This document shows positions 49,123 through 58,982 of a stretch of 64,000 bases of DNA, one piece after another. A program made the position numbers and the translations under genes. The notes beneath the pieces were generated by a model. The model saw only the letters and a list, made by a program, of their open reading frames with translations, made no database searches and was not told where the DNA came from. The DNA is from Lentzea albidocapillata subsp. violacea (GTDB lineage: Bacteria > Actinomycetota > Actinomycetes > Mycobacteriales > Pseudonocardiaceae), in assembly GCF_900100275.1 (NCBI RefSeq), contig NZ_FNET01000002.1:186001-250000 (forward strand), in the 5' to 3' direction. The first letter of the stretch is position 1, and every line of letters begins with the position of its first letter.

Positions 49123-51342
49123 TCAGCGGGTGTCGGCGAACGCCGCGACCCAGGCGAGAGCCGAGTTCCAGTTGACGGCGACCTCGTTGGTCGACCACGA
49201 GCCCAGCTCGTCGATGTAGCACTTGGCGGGGGCGCAGCCGGGCAGGTTCTGCTGGGCGACCGGGTCCTGCAGGCCCGAGTTCGGGCCGCCCGCGAGCGAA
49301 CCGGCGGGCGGGTTCGGCAGCCTGGCGTCGACCTGGTTCGCCCAGTGCCGGTGGTGCTGGTTCCTGCTGGCCTTCTCGCCGTAGCCGCTGATGAACGACT
49401 GGTTGAGGCCGTTGCGGCCGAGCAGGTAGTCCATCGACTCCAGCACCGCGTCGCTGTACCTGCGGTCACGCGTGGTGTCGTAGGCCATCGCCATGATCAT
49501 CGACGCGGTGAGCGTGGCGCTGGTCGAACCCCAGGCGTAGAGGCCGTCGGCCGGCTTGTACGGGTTCGGGTAGCCCTGCGACCCCAGGTCGCGCACGTGG
49601 CCGTCGGCGACGCTGATGACCCGTGACCGGGCGGCGAGCACGCGGTCGAGCGGGAACCTCAGCGGCAGGCGCATGATCGTCAGGTCGGCCAGCCCGCCGG
49701 TGTCCTTCCAGGAGAACCCGGCCGAGGTCAGCTTCGTGGTGATCTTGCCCAGATACTCGCGCTTGCCCGTCGTGGCGTACAACTCCGCCGCGGCCCACGA
49801 GAACTCGTCGGTGACGTTGGTGTCGTCGTAGGGGCCGCCACCGACGCTGTCCTCCCTCGGGGCGTACTTGGCGGGGTTAACCAGCGCGGCCTTCCAGGCG
49901 GTCTCGGCCGCGGCGAGGCACTTGCCGGAGAAGGTGCGGTCCCAGATCCGGTAGACGCGGGCGCACTGGGCACCGGCGGCGGCGAGGTTCAGCGTGGCGG
50001 CCGTCGACGGGGCGTGCAGGTACCGCGGCTGCGGGTCGTTGTGCGGCAGCATCGGATGCGCGGTCCAGGCCAGGTCGTGGATCTTGTGGTGGACCATGCC
50101 CGCGAGCGGCTGGCCGGCCGGGACCTGCATCTTCAGCAGGAACTCGACCTGCCAGCGTGCCTCGTCCAGCACGTCGGGCCGCTGGTTGTCCTGCTCGGGA
50201 ATGGACAGCAGGCCGTCGCGGAAGCCCTCGATGTCGAACGTGTACAGCGACCGCTCGTAGGTGTCCATCAGCTGCCACGCCGCCAGCGCGCCGTTCACGA
50301 CGTACTTGCCGTGGTCGCCCGCGTCGTACCAGCCGCCGCTCACGTCCAGCGAGTAGTCGCACTCCCCCGGCAGGCAGGGCACCTGGATGTCGCCCTTGTT
50401 GGGCGCGACGCCGACATGGCCCGCGGGCCGGGCATAGGCCTCACCGACGTACTTCGCCTCGATCGGGAGGCCGCTGCGGTTGTGGTAGAAGTACTCGAGC
50501 GAGTCCCGTCGCAGCTGGTCGTAGGGCTTGTCGGTGATGTCGAACGGGTAGCTGCTGTCGGTTCCGACGGTCAGGCTGTAACCGCTTCCAGCCTTCTTGT
50601 AGGCCGAGAAGTCGGCGATGTGCACGTCGTCGCGCGTCATCGCGTCCTTGCCCTTGACCTGCGTCTTCCCCTTCCTGACGACGGTGCCCGCGGCGTCGCG
50701 CAGCTGCCAGTCGAGCGGCGTCGCGGAGCTGTTGACGATCGAGGCGCGCTTGGTGCCTGTCCTGGGATAGGCGTACTGGTTCGTACGCACCGGTGAGCCG
50801 TAGTCCCAGCCGCCGCCGGGCGGGATGATGCCGCCGGTCAGCGACACGTCGTCGATGCACAGCGTGTACGGCTCGGCCGACACACCACCGGCCTGGATCG
50901 CGACCTGGCCGCCGGTCCGGGTGGCCACAGTGGACGTGCCGGTGAACTCGAACGTCTGGGGCGTGCCGGTCAGCGCGGCCGGCTTGTTCAGCACCGTGGT
51001 GTGCGGTGCCACGCCGAGCGCGACCGCAGCCCGCACCGTGACGTTCTTCGTCGCGGTCGCGGTGAAGCGCAGGGTGTAGGGCTGCCCCGCCTCCAGCGGG
51101 ATGTCGTTCTGGCCGATCATCGCCGTCCACGGGTTGGCCGTACCGCCGGGGATCTGCGCGCACAACCTGCCGCCGGCCACAGTGGACGGAGCGATTCCAC
51201 TGCTCCACCACGGGGTCTTCACACTGTCGAACGTGCCGTTGAGCACCCGCTCGTAGGCCTCGGCCGCGTTCACCTGAGGCGCGATCGTGACGAGCAGGAC
51301 CAGCGGCAAACCGGCTGACAGCAGCCTGGTCTTCACGGACAT
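49123..51342 (-). CDS. Secreted GH9 cellulase with CBM4/9 and Ig-like domains
   Basis: 739 residues. Signal peptide to about VNAAEA (residue 27). CBM4/9 jelly roll about 30-170 (RVLNGTFDSVKTPWWSSG, YTLCIDDVSLTGG), CelD_N Ig-like domain about 180-270 (VRTNQYAYPRTGTKRASIVN), GH9 catalytic domain to the end with GGWYDAGDHGKYVVNG (catalytic Asp pair), NQHHRHWANQ (His) and WSTNEVAVNWNSALAW (catalytic Glu). It cleaves cellulose or mixed-linked glucan. It is divergent from the importer operon; the shared 303-base region contains two LacI-type sites. Confidence 0.93.
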   Translation of the reverse strand: MSVKTRLLSAGLPLVLLVTIAPQVNAAEAYERVLNGTFDSVKTPWWSSGIAPSTVAGGRLCAQIPGGTANPWTAMIGQNDIPLEAGQPYTLRFTATATKNVTVRAAVALGVAPHTTVLNKPAALTGTPQTFEFTGTSTVATRTGGQVAIQAGGVSAEPYTLCIDDVSLTGGIIPPGGGWDYGSPVRTNQYAYPRTGTKRASIVNSSATPLDWQLRDAAGTVVRKGKTQVKGKDAMTRDDVHIADFSAYKKAGSGYSLTVGTDSSYPFDITDKPYDQLRRDSLEYFYHNRSGLPIEAKYVGEAYARPAGHVGVAPNKGDIQVPCLPGECDYSLDVSGGWYDAGDHGKYVVNGALAAWQLMDTYERSLYTFDIEGFRDGLLSIPEQDNQRPDVLDEARWQVEFLLKMQVPAGQPLAGMVHHKIHDLAWTAHPMLPHNDPQPRYLHAPSTAATLNLAAAGAQCARVYRIWDRTFSGKCLAAAETAWKAALVNPAKYAPREDSVGGGPYDDTNVTDEFSWAAAELYATTGKREYLGKITTKLTSAGFSWKDTGGLADLTIMRLPLRFPLDRVLAARSRVISVADGHVRDLGSQGYPNPYKPADGLYAWGSTSATLTASMIMAMAYDTTRDRRYSDAVLESMDYLLGRNGLNQSFISGYGEKASRNQHHRHWANQVDARLPNPPAGSLAGGPNSGLQDPVAQQNLPGCAPAKCYIDELGSWSTNEVAVNWNSALAWVAAFADTR

Positions 51343-51493
51343 ACCGGAGCCCTCTCGGGTCGAAGGTCTTCCGGCACCACCGCAGCGTCGGACCGAATGT
51401 TCACCCACCGGCCTCCGCGTGTCAACGATCCCGCGTCATCAAAATGTGACCGGGGCTACCTCTTCACATCCGGATGGCGTCGTGGTTACAGTC

Positions 51494-51509
51494 CTGTAAG
51501 CGCTCACAG
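51494..51509. promoter_or_regulatory. LacI-type operator CTGTAAGCGCTCACAG
   Basis: Near-perfect 16-base palindrome in the divergent region between GH9 and the substrate-binding protein. Its exact reverse complement stands at 56189-56204 before the lacI gene. Confidence 0.75.
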
Positions 51510-51605
51510 TCTCCCCCGATCCCGATGGGCGCACACCGGCCGAAGCCGCAGCGTCGCAGCAGGTGAACGGTGTTTCCAATGGTCGCTGAGCGCTCCAAAT
51601 CACTT

Positions 51606-51619
51606 GTTAGCGCTTGCGG
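51606..51619. promoter_or_regulatory. Second, weaker LacI-type site before the importer
   Basis: GTTAGCGCTTGCGG with an AGCGCT centre at 51609-51614, 27 bases before the substrate-binding-protein start. Less symmetric than the first site. Confidence 0.5.
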
Positions 51620-51645
51620 ACCATCCGCCAACTGGAGGTTCTTCG

Positions 51646-52929
51646 ATGGGCGTTCGACCGAGGCGCGCTCTGCTCGCCACAACCCTGCTCAGCTCGCTGG
51701 TGGCCGCGTCCGCGTGCGGCGGCGGCACCGCCGACTCCGCGTCGGGGGACGTCACGCTGATCGTCAAGACGTTCAGCCAGTTCGGCTACGACGAGCTGTA
51801 CAAGGAATACGAGGCGAGCCACCCCGGCATCAAGATCAAGGAAGAGAACATCGGCAAGCTCGGCGACTACACGCCGAAGCTGCAGCAGTGGCTCGCCACC
51901 GGCAAGGGAGCGGGCGACGTCGTCGCGATCGAGGAGGGCATCCTCTCGCAGTTCATGGCGAAGCCCGACCAGTTCGTGAACCTGCTCGACCACGGCGCCA
52001 AGGAACTCTCCGGCAACTTCCTGCCGTGGAAGTGGCAGCAGGCGTCCACATCGGACGGCAGCAAGGTCATCGGCCTCGGCACGGACGTCGGCGCGCAGGG
52101 CATGTGCTACCGCAGGGACCTCTTCGAGGCGGCCGGCCTCCCGACCGACCGTGACGCGGTCGGCAAGCTCTGGCCGACGTGGGACGCCTACATCGCGACG
52201 GGCAGGCAGTTCAAGGCGAAGTCCCCGGACGTCGGGTTCTACGACTCGACCGGCGGCCTCTACCTGAACATGCTGATGCAGTCGGGCGACCACACCTACT
52301 ACGACGCCACGAACAAGCTCGTGATCGACTCGAACGCGGCCGTGAGGTCGACGTGGGACAAGTCGATCGAGATGGTGCAGGCCGGTCTCTCGGCCGACAT
52401 CGAGCAGTGGAGTCCACAGTGGAACGCGGGCTTCAAGAACGGCACCTTCGCCACGATCCCCTGCCCGTCCTGGATGCTCGGCACGATCGAGAAGCAGGCC
52501 GGTCCGGAGAACAAGGGCAAGTGGGACGTCACGAAGGTGCCCGGCAACGGCGCGGTGCGCGGTGGCTCGTTCCTCGCGGTCCCCACGCAGAGCACGCACC
52601 AGAAGGAAGCCGCCGAGCTGGCCAAGTTCCTGACCAGCGCCAAGGGCCAGACCTCCGCGTTCAAGGCCAAGAACAACTTCCCGTCCTCGCCGCAGGCCAT
52701 CGACGACCCGGCGGTGCAGGACTTCAGGAACCCGTACTTCAACGACGCGCCCGTCGGCAAGATCTTCGGCGACAGCGTCAAGGCGCTCAAGCCCGTCTAC
52801 CTCGGCCCGGACAACAACGCCATCGGTGACCGCGTCGGCAACGCGCTGCTCGCCGTGGAGCAGGGCAAGCTCCAGCCCGGCGAGGCCTGGGCCAAGGCCG
52901 TCGACGACGCCAAGCGCCTGGCCAAGTAA
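51646..52929 (+). CDS. Oligosaccharide ABC importer substrate-binding lipoprotein (CebE-like)
   Basis: 427 residues. Lipobox LVAASAC at about residue 21-27, then a family 1 extracellular sugar-binding protein: VTLIVKTFSQFGYDELYKEYEASHPGIKIKEE, GDVVAIEEGILSQFM, KVIGLGTDVGAQGMCYRRDLFEAAG, GGSFLAVPTQSTHQKEAAELAKFL. TGGAGG seven bases before ATG 51646. Gene order with two permeases, GH1 and LacI mirrors the streptomycete cebEFG-bglC locus, so cello-oligosaccharide uptake is likely. The ATPase is missing, as in ceb loci served by a shared MsiK. Confidence 0.88.
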   Translation: MGVRPRRALLATTLLSSLVAASACGGGTADSASGDVTLIVKTFSQFGYDELYKEYEASHPGIKIKEENIGKLGDYTPKLQQWLATGKGAGDVVAIEEGILSQFMAKPDQFVNLLDHGAKELSGNFLPWKWQQASTSDGSKVIGLGTDVGAQGMCYRRDLFEAAGLPTDRDAVGKLWPTWDAYIATGRQFKAKSPDVGFYDSTGGLYLNMLMQSGDHTYYDATNKLVIDSNAAVRSTWDKSIEMVQAGLSADIEQWSPQWNAGFKNGTFATIPCPSWMLGTIEKQAGPENKGKWDVTKVPGNGAVRGGSFLAVPTQSTHQKEAAELAKFLTSAKGQTSAFKAKNNFPSSPQAIDDPAVQDFRNPYFNDAPVGKIFGDSVKALKPVYLGPDNNAIGDRVGNALLAVEQGKLQPGEAWAKAVDDAKRLAK

Positions 52930-52947
52930 CGACCTGGCGGCCGGGCA

Positions 52948-53030
52948 GGGCCCTGTCCTGTAAGTCTCGTCCGCGACAGTCGCGGCCGAGGGCCGTGACT
53001 CTCATCGAACGGACTTACAGGACAGGGCCC
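52948..53030. repeat. 83-bp palindromic element, MITE-like, between importer genes
   Basis: GGGCCCTGTCCTGTAAGTC (52948-52966) and its exact reverse complement (53012-53030) bound 45 bases that contain a second perfect palindrome, CCGCGAC-A-GTCGCGG (52971-52985). Precise 19-bp ends look like IS terminal repeats with no transposase inside. As RNA it would fold into a long hairpin in the sbp-permease gap and could also stop or slow transcription, lowering permease levels. No clear target-site duplication is visible. Confidence 0.7.
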
Positions 53031-53079
53031 AGGCGGCACGTCCGTCCCGGCTGCCATTCCCACCTCGTGAGGACACACG

Positions 53080-54051
53080 TTGGCGACTGATCTGCGGCCG
53101 AGGACGGCCACGAGCACCCCGCCCGGGAGCGCGCCTCCCGAGCGACCACGCACCGGGCTGAAGGACCGGATCTCGCGCGTCGAGGTCAGGTGGTCGCCCT
53201 ACCTGTTCGTCGCGCCGTTCTTCGTGATCTTCGCGGTGTTCGGCCTGTTCCCGCTGGTGTACACGGCCTGGGTCTCGTTGCACGACTGGGACATCACCGG
53301 TGCCGGCGCGTTCGTCGGGCTCGACAACTACGTCACGCTCTTCGCCGACCCCGACTTCTGGAACTCGGTCCACAACACCCTCGGCATGCTCGTGCTCGCC
53401 ACCGTGCCCCAGCTGCTGATGGCACTGGTGCTGGCCAGCCTGCTCAACCAGAAGCTGCGCGGCGTGACGTTCCTGCGGATGGGCGTGCTGCTGCCGATCG
53501 TCACCTCCGTGGCCGCCGTCGGCATCGTGTTCAGCCAGATCTTCGACCGCGACGCCGGCATGGTGAACGGCCTGCTGGGCCTCGTGAACGTCGACGCGGT
53601 CGACTGGCGCGCCGACAAGTGGTCGTCCTGGACCGCGATCGCCACCATGGTCAACTGGCGGTGGACCGGCTACAACGCGTTGATCTACCTCGCCGCCATG
53701 CAGGCCATCCCGAAGGACCTGTACGAAGCGGCCACAGTGGACGGTGCGGGCAGGATCAGGCAGTTCTGGAGCATCACCGTCCCGAACATCCGGCCCGCCA
53801 TCGTCTTCACCGTCATCATGTCCACCATCGCGGGCATGCAGCTCTTCACCGAACCGCTGATCTTCGGCCAGGGCAGCTTCGCCATCTCCGGCGGCAGCCT
53901 GCGCCAGTTCCAGACCGTGTCGATGTACATGTTCGAGAAGGCGTTCCGGGACTTCGACTACGGCTACGGTTCCGCCGTGGCGTGGATGATCTTCCTGCTG
54001 ATCACCGTGCTCGGCGTCGTCAACTTCCTGATCACGCGGAGGTCGAAGTAG
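53080..54051 (+). CDS. Sugar ABC transporter permease (CebF-like)
   Basis: 323 residues from a TTG start with GAGG seven bases upstream. A basic cytoplasmic N-tail, six membrane helices ([24 protein letters not shown] is the first) and the EAA loop [24 protein letters not shown]. MalF-type inner membrane partner of the substrate-binding protein. The TTG start and the hairpin just upstream may both reduce expression relative to the binding protein. Confidence 0.92.
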   Translation: MATDLRPRTATSTPPGSAPPERPRTGLKDRISRVEVRWSPYLFVAPFFVIFAVFGLFPLVYTAWVSLHDWDITGAGAFVGLDNYVTLFADPDFWNSVHNTLGMLVLATVPQLLMALVLASLLNQKLRGVTFLRMGVLLPIVTSVAAVGIVFSQIFDRDAGMVNGLLGLVNVDAVDWRADKWSSWTAIATMVNWRWTGYNALIYLAAMQAIPKDLYEAATVDGAGRIRQFWSITVPNIRPAIVFTVIMSTIAGMQLFTEPLIFGQGSFAISGGSLRQFQTVSMYMFEKAFRDFDYGYGSAVAWMIFLLITVLGVVNFLITRRSK

Positions 54052-54053
54052 CC

Positions 54054-54875
54054 ATGCGCAAGACCCAGCCCCTTCTCTACGCCACGCTCCTCGTCGGCAT
54101 CGCGCTCTCGGCGTTCCCGCTGTACTGGCTGTTCGTCGTCGCGACGCGTTCCAACGACGTGGTCGGCGACTGGCCGCCACCGCTCGCGCCCGGCCCGAAC
54201 CTGTGGGACAACCTCGGCAGGCTGTTCGGCGCCGAGGACGCGAACTTCCTGCTGGGCATGTGGAACTCGCTGCTGACGTCGGCGGTCGTCACCGTGTCGG
54301 TGGTGTTCTTCTCCTCACTGGCCGGTTTCGCGTTCGCCAAGCTGAAGTTCCGCGGCCGCAACGCATTGCTGCTCGTCATCCTCGCCACCATGATGATTCC
54401 CGTGCAGATGGGCATCATCCCGCTGTACATGATCATGGTCGAGCTCGGCTGGCAGAACCGGATGGAAGCCATCGTCGTGCCGGCGCTGGTGTCCGCGTTC
54501 GGCGTCTTCCTCATGCGCCAGTACGCCGAGCAGGCCGTGCCCGACGAGCTCATCGAGGCCGCGCGCATCGACGGCTGCAGCACGTTCCGCATCTTCTGGA
54601 CGATCGTGCTGCCCGCGTTGCGCCCCGGCGCCGCGGTGCTCGCGCTGACCACGTTCATGGGCACCTGGAACGAGTTCCTGTGGCCGCTCGCCGTGCTCGA
54701 GGCGGACAACCCGACCGTCCAGTTCTCCCTGTCTCAGCTCTCGACCACCTACTACACCGACTACACGCTCATGTTCACCGGAGCGCTGGTCGCCACCGTT
54801 CCGCTGCTGCTCGTGTTCATCGCGTTCGGTCGCCAGATCATCGGCGGCATCATGGAAGGGGCCGTCAAGGCATGA
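54054..54875 (+). CDS. Sugar ABC transporter permease (CebG-like)
   Basis: 273 residues, two bases after the first permease. Six helices and the EAA loop [24 protein letters not shown]. MalG-type permease of the same importer. Its stop overlaps the beta-glucosidase start by four bases (ATGA). Confidence 0.93.
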   Translation: MRKTQPLLYATLLVGIALSAFPLYWLFVVATRSNDVVGDWPPPLAPGPNLWDNLGRLFGAEDANFLLGMWNSLLTSAVVTVSVVFFSSLAGFAFAKLKFRGRNALLLVILATMMIPVQMGIIPLYMIMVELGWQNRMEAIVVPALVSAFGVFLMRQYAEQAVPDELIEAARIDGCSTFRIFWTIVLPALRPGAAVLALTTFMGTWNEFLWPLAVLEADNPTVQFSLSQLSTTYYTDYTLMFTGALVATVPLLLVFIAFGRQIIGGIMEGAVKA

Positions 54876-56194
54876 CCACGTTCGAACCCGGCTTCCTCTG
54901 GGGCGCGGCCACGTCCAGCTACCAGATCGAGGGCGCCGTCGCCGAGGACGGCCGTCTTCCGTCCATCTGGGACACCTTCTGCGCGACCCCCGGCAAGGTG
55001 GACAACGGTGACAGCGGCGCGGTCGCCGCCGACCACTACCACCGCTACCCCGAGGACGTCGCGATCATGCGCGAACTCGGCCTGGGCGCCTACCGGTTCT
55101 CCGTCGCCTGGCCGCGGGTGCAGCCGCTCGGCTCCGGTGCCGCCGACCAGCGCGGCCTCGACTTCTACCGGCGGCTCGTGGACACATTGCTGGACAACGA
55201 CATCCAGCCGTGGCCGACCCTCTACCACTGGGACCTCCCCCAGCCGCTGGAGGACGCCGGCGGCTGGCCCGAGCGGGACACCGCGCTGCGGTTCGCCGAG
55301 TACGCGCAGATCGTGCACGAGGCACTGGGTGACCGAGTCGCGCACTGGACGACGCTCAACGAACCCTGGTGCTCCGCGTTCCTCGGCTACGCCACCGGCC
55401 GGCACGCACCCGGACGGCAAGAGCCCGCCGCGTCGATCCGCGCCGCGCACCATCTGCTGCTGGGCCACGGACTCGCGGTACAGGCGATGCCGGACGCACG
55501 GGTCGGCATCACGCTGAACCTCTCCCACGTCACGGCCGGTTCGAACGCCGACGGGGACGTCGACGCGGCACGCCGCATCGACGGCATGCAGAACCGGATC
55601 TTCCTTGATCCCCTGCTGCTCGCCGAGTACCCCGCCGACGTCGTACGCGACCTCGAACCCGTCACCGGCTTCGGTTTCGTGCAGGAGGACGACCTCAAGA
55701 CCATCGCCGCGCCGATCGACTTCCTCGGCGTCAACTACTACTCCCCCATGCTCGTCGGCCACGGCACGGAAACCCGTCCGTCCGCGTACGTCGGCTCCGA
55801 GCACGTCCGGCACCTCGACGGTGGCCGGGCACGGACGTCGATCGGCTGGGAGATCGACCCGCGCGGCCTGCTCGACCTGTTGCTGCGGCTGGACCGCGAG
55901 TACCCGGACGTTCCCCTGTACGTCACCGAGAACGGCGCCGCGTTCGACGACGAGGTGCACGACGCCGGCCGCGTCGCGTACCTGGACGGGCACGTGCGGG
56001 CCTGCGCCGACGCGGTCAGCCGCGGTGTCGCGCTGAAGGGCTACTTCGCCTGGTCGCTGCTCGACAACTTCGAGTGGTCCTTCGGCTACGCCCAGCGGTT
56101 CGGCCTGGTGCACGTCGACTACGACACCCAGCGGCGCACCCCGAAGGACAGTGCCCGCTGGTACGCCGGCGTCATCCGGCGCGGCGGTCTGTGA
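54872..56194 (+). CDS. GH1 beta-glucosidase (BglC-like)
   Basis: 440 residues, cytoplasmic, no signal peptide. [15 protein letters not shown] is the GH1 N-terminal signature; the acid/base is Glu164 in TTLNEPW and the nucleophile Glu353 in YVTENGAAF; the aglycone region [13 protein letters not shown] is complete. It hydrolyses imported cellobiose or other beta-glucosides to glucose. Translationally coupled to the permease gene. The stop codon lies inside the LacI operator at 56189-56204. Confidence 0.95.
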   Translation: MTTFEPGFLWGAATSSYQIEGAVAEDGRLPSIWDTFCATPGKVDNGDSGAVAADHYHRYPEDVAIMRELGLGAYRFSVAWPRVQPLGSGAADQRGLDFYRRLVDTLLDNDIQPWPTLYHWDLPQPLEDAGGWPERDTALRFAEYAQIVHEALGDRVAHWTTLNEPWCSAFLGYATGRHAPGRQEPAASIRAAHHLLLGHGLAVQAMPDARVGITLNLSHVTAGSNADGDVDAARRIDGMQNRIFLDPLLLAEYPADVVRDLEPVTGFGFVQEDDLKTIAAPIDFLGVNYYSPMLVGHGTETRPSAYVGSEHVRHLDGGRARTSIGWEIDPRGLLDLLLRLDREYPDVPLYVTENGAAFDDEVHDAGRVAYLDGHVRACADAVSRGVALKGYFAWSLLDNFEWSFGYAQRFGLVHVDYDTQRRTPKDSARWYAGVIRRGGL

Positions 56195-56204
56195 GCGCTT
56201 ACAG
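56189..56204. promoter_or_regulatory. LacI-type operator CTGTGAGCGCTTACAG before lacI
   Basis: Exact reverse complement of the site at 51494-51509; it overlaps the GH1 stop codon and lies 47 bases before the repressor start, implying autoregulation. Confidence 0.75.
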
Positions 56205-56250
56205 AATTGCTACGCTCGACGCACGCCGACGCAGACAGGGAGACCGCCAG

Positions 56251-57252
56251 ATGAACACCCGACCTCCGACCCTGGAGGAAGTGGCGCAACGCGCAGGCGT
56301 CTCGACGGGCACCGTGTCCCGCGTCATCAACAACGCGCGCCACGTCAGCGAAAAGTCGAAGCGCGCGGTCCAGAACGCCATCACGGACCTGGGCTACGTG
56401 CCGAACACCGCCGCCCGCTCACTGGCGAGCCAGCGCCGCGGTGCCGTCGTCCTGGTGATCTCCAGTGACGACCCGGCACTGTTCGCCAACCTCTTCTTCG
56501 CCGAGGTGATCACCGGCGTCAACGCGGTGCTGGAGGAGACAGATCTGCACCTGATGCTGCTGCTCGCCGCCTCCCAGCGCGGCAGGGACAGGTTCGGGCA
56601 GGTGCTCCAGTCGCGCGGCGCGGACGGCGTGATGCTGCTGGCACTCAAGGAGAACGACCCGCTGTCGAAGATGGCGGAGGACAGCGGCCTGCCCGCCGTC
56701 CACGGTGGACGTTCGCTCGACCGCGCTCCCCAGTGGTACGTCGACGCGGACAACCGGGGCGGCGCCCGCACCGCCGTCGAGCACCTCATCTCGACCGGCC
56801 GCAAGAACATCGCCACCATCACCGGCGAACTCGACACCCACGCCGGCATGTCGCGCTACATGGGCTTCCGCGAAGCCGTCGTCCTCGCGGGCCTGAGCGA
56901 CAAACGCGTGGCACACGGGGATTTCAGCGAGTCCAGCGGTGCCGCCGCCATGAAGCTCCTGCTCGACGACCACCCCGACCTCGACGCCGTCTTCGTCGCC
57001 TCCGACGCCATGGCCACCGGAGCGCTCGCCGTACTTCGCGAACGCGGCAAGCACGTTCCGGTGGACGTCGCGGTCGTCGGGTTCAACGACATCGTGACCG
57101 CGCAGCACACCCAGCCCGCCCTCACCACGGTCCGGCAGCCCATCGAGGCGCTCGGCCGTGAGATGACGAGGATGCTGATCCGGTTGCTGAACGGCGAGCA
57201 GCCGACGTCGTTGATACTGCCCACCGAACTGATCATCCGGGACTCGGCCTGA
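56251..57252 (+). CDS. LacI-family repressor (CebR-like)
   Basis: 333 residues. HTH TLEEVAQRAGVSTGTVSRVINNARHVSEKSKRAVQNAITDLGYVPNTAARSLASQR with the hinge helix, then a ribose-binding-like sensor domain (VDADNRGGARTAVEHLISTGRKNIATITG, DAVFVASDAMATGALAVLRERG, VAVVGFNDIVTAQHTQPALTTVRQP). AGGGAGA stands before the ATG. It probably binds the two inverted copies of the 16-base operator and is released by cello-oligosaccharide. Whether it also reads the other AGCGCT-centred sites in the window is open. Confidence 0.93.
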   Translation: MNTRPPTLEEVAQRAGVSTGTVSRVINNARHVSEKSKRAVQNAITDLGYVPNTAARSLASQRRGAVVLVISSDDPALFANLFFAEVITGVNAVLEETDLHLMLLLAASQRGRDRFGQVLQSRGADGVMLLALKENDPLSKMAEDSGLPAVHGGRSLDRAPQWYVDADNRGGARTAVEHLISTGRKNIATITGELDTHAGMSRYMGFREAVVLAGLSDKRVAHGDFSESSGAAAMKLLLDDHPDLDAVFVASDAMATGALAVLRERGKHVPVDVAVVGFNDIVTAQHTQPALTTVRQPIEALGREMTRMLIRLLNGEQPTSLILPTELIIRDSA

Positions 57253-57255
57253 AGC

Positions 57256-58467
57256 TCATGCGACGTCCAGGACGGTCTTGAGCCAGCCGTCCTCGCGCCG
57301 GTCGAAGGTCTCGTAGGCCTCGATGGCGTCGACCGGGTCCTCGTGGCGGGTGATGAACGCCGTGGGGTCGACGGTGCCGCTGACGACGAGGTCCAGCAGT
57401 TCCGGCAGGTAGCGGCGGTGGTTGCAGTTGCCCATGTTCAGGGTGAGGTTCTTGTTCATCGCCTCGCCGATCGGGAACCGGTCGAACCCCGCCGGGTAGA
57501 CACCGATCACCCCGATCGTGCCCGCCTTCGCGACGGCCTGCACGGCCCACCGCAGCGCCAGGCTCGGCGCGTTGCCCGGCACCCACTGGGCGCCCTGCGG
57601 CGCCGCGTCCGGTGCCGCCTGGGACCGTTCCTGCTCGAACTGCTCCGCCTGCTGCTCGTACTGCTCGGCGGCCGGTCCGCGCTCCGGGCGCTGCGCGTCC
57701 ACGCCGACGGCCTCGATCACCCGGTCGGCGCCGACGCCACCGGTCAGTTCCTTCGCCAGCGCGACCGGGTCCTCCACGTTGAAGTCGATCGTCTCCGCGT
57801 TCTGCTCCCGGGCCTTGTCCAGGCGTGACGCGATGCCGTCCACCACCAGCACCCGGCCCGCGCCCTGGCGCTTGGCCGAGGCGATCGCGAACTGGCCCAC
57901 CACACCGGCGCCCAGCACCAGCACGGTGTCGCCGTCGCCCACCTCGGCGAGCCGGGCACCGCACCACGACGTCGGGAAGATGTCCGACAGCAGGATGGCC
58001 TGGTCGTCGCTCACCGCGTCGGGAACGCGCACGAGCGTCGTCATCGCGAATGGGATCCGGGCGTACTCGGCCTGCAGGCCGTCGACCGGACCGGTCGTCT
58101 CCGGACCACCGAAGAAGCACGTGCCCGCCGACGGGCCGTTGGGGTTGGCCGTGTCGCACTGGGCGAAGTACCCGGCCCGGCAGTACGAGCACGTGCCGCA
58201 CCCGACGGTCGAGGTCACCACCACCCGGTCGCCCGGCGTGAACCCGCGCACCGCCGGGCCGACCTCCTCGACCACACCGACCGCCTCGTGGCCGAGCACC
58301 GTGCCCTGCACCATGCCGGGCATCGTGCCGCGCACCATGTGCAGGTCCGTGCCGCAGATCGCGCTGCGGGTGATCCGCACGATCGCGTCGGACGGTTCCA
58401 GGATCTTCGGATCGGGCACGGTGTCCAGACGGATGTCACCGATGCCGTGCCACACCACTGCCTTCAC
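57256..58467 (-). CDS. Zinc-dependent alcohol dehydrogenase (MDR, formaldehyde dehydrogenase-like)
   Basis: 403 residues. Catalytic zinc ligands in ICGTDLHM and GHEAVGVVEEVG; structural zinc Cys cluster GCGTCSYCRAGYFAQC; NAD site VLVLGAGVVGQFA. The Gln/Glu-rich insert near residues 255-295 (PAAEQYEQQAEQFEQERSQ) is normal for the long-chain FDH-like subgroup. It oxidises an alcohol or aldehyde adduct. Convergent with lacI, with only three bases between stops. Confidence 0.9.
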   Translation of the reverse strand: MKAVVWHGIGDIRLDTVPDPKILEPSDAIVRITRSAICGTDLHMVRGTMPGMVQGTVLGHEAVGVVEEVGPAVRGFTPGDRVVVTSTVGCGTCSYCRAGYFAQCDTANPNGPSAGTCFFGGPETTGPVDGLQAEYARIPFAMTTLVRVPDAVSDDQAILLSDIFPTSWCGARLAEVGDGDTVLVLGAGVVGQFAIASAKRQGAGRVLVVDGIASRLDKAREQNAETIDFNVEDPVALAKELTGGVGADRVIEAVGVDAQRPERGPAAEQYEQQAEQFEQERSQAAPDAAPQGAQWVPGNAPSLALRWAVQAVAKAGTIGVIGVYPAGFDRFPIGEAMNKNLTLNMGNCNHRRYLPELLDLVVSGTVDPTAFITRHEDPVDAIEAYETFDRREDGWLKTVLDVA

Positions 58468-58506
58468 GGCGCTTCCCCTCGTTCGTCGGCGTCTTCCCCG
58501 CCGAGT

Positions 58507-58914
58507 TCAGCTGATGGTGGCGAGCAGGTCCCGGCAGGCGGCCTCACACGTGCGGCAGGCCTCGGCGCAGATCCGGCAGTGCTCGTGCATGTTCGCGTGC
58601 GACCAGCACTCGTCACCGCAGGCCTTGCACGCCACCGCACACGCCTCCAGCAACGCCCGGCTGATGTTGGCGTCGTAGGCGGTGTGCCGCGACAGCACCC
58701 GAGCCGTGGTGCCGCAGATGTCCGCGCAGTCCAGGTCCGTGCGGATGCACTTCGTCAGCTCCGCCACCGAGCTCTCGCTCAGACACGCGTCGGCGCACGC
58801 GGTGCACGCCTCGGCGCAGGCGACCAGCGCGTCGATCGCCGCCGCCAGTGTGCGCCTGTCCACGTTGATCTCCGCCGGGTAGCTCTCCAGCATCGGCAGC
58901 GTCGTCGTGGTCAC
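58507..58914 (-). CDS. Four-helix bundle copper-binding protein (DUF326/Csp-like)
   Basis: 135 residues with 16 Cys arranged as CxxxC pairs on helices (ACAEACTACADACL, KCIRTDLDCADIC, ACAVACKACGDECW, HCRICAEACRTCEAACRDLL). This matches copper storage proteins of the Csp3 type, which hold many Cu(I) ions inside a four-helix bundle. No export signal, so cytosolic copper buffering is likely. Upstream of the dehydrogenase gene with a 39-base gap. Confidence 0.9.
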   Translation of the reverse strand: MTTTTLPMLESYPAEINVDRRTLAAAIDALVACAEACTACADACLSESSVAELTKCIRTDLDCADICGTTARVLSRHTAYDANISRALLEACAVACKACGDECWSHANMHEHCRICAEACRTCEAACRDLLATIS

Positions 58915-58982
58915 GTCAGCCCTCCTCAGTCGGCATCACTCCCGTCACGGCTACCCCGGGACGTCCCGCCGAACCACGTCGG

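Noticed and set aside
57580..57720. Gln/Glu-rich insert in the alcohol dehydrogenase as a novel domain
   Set aside because: This insert is a normal feature of the FDH-like MDR subgroup.
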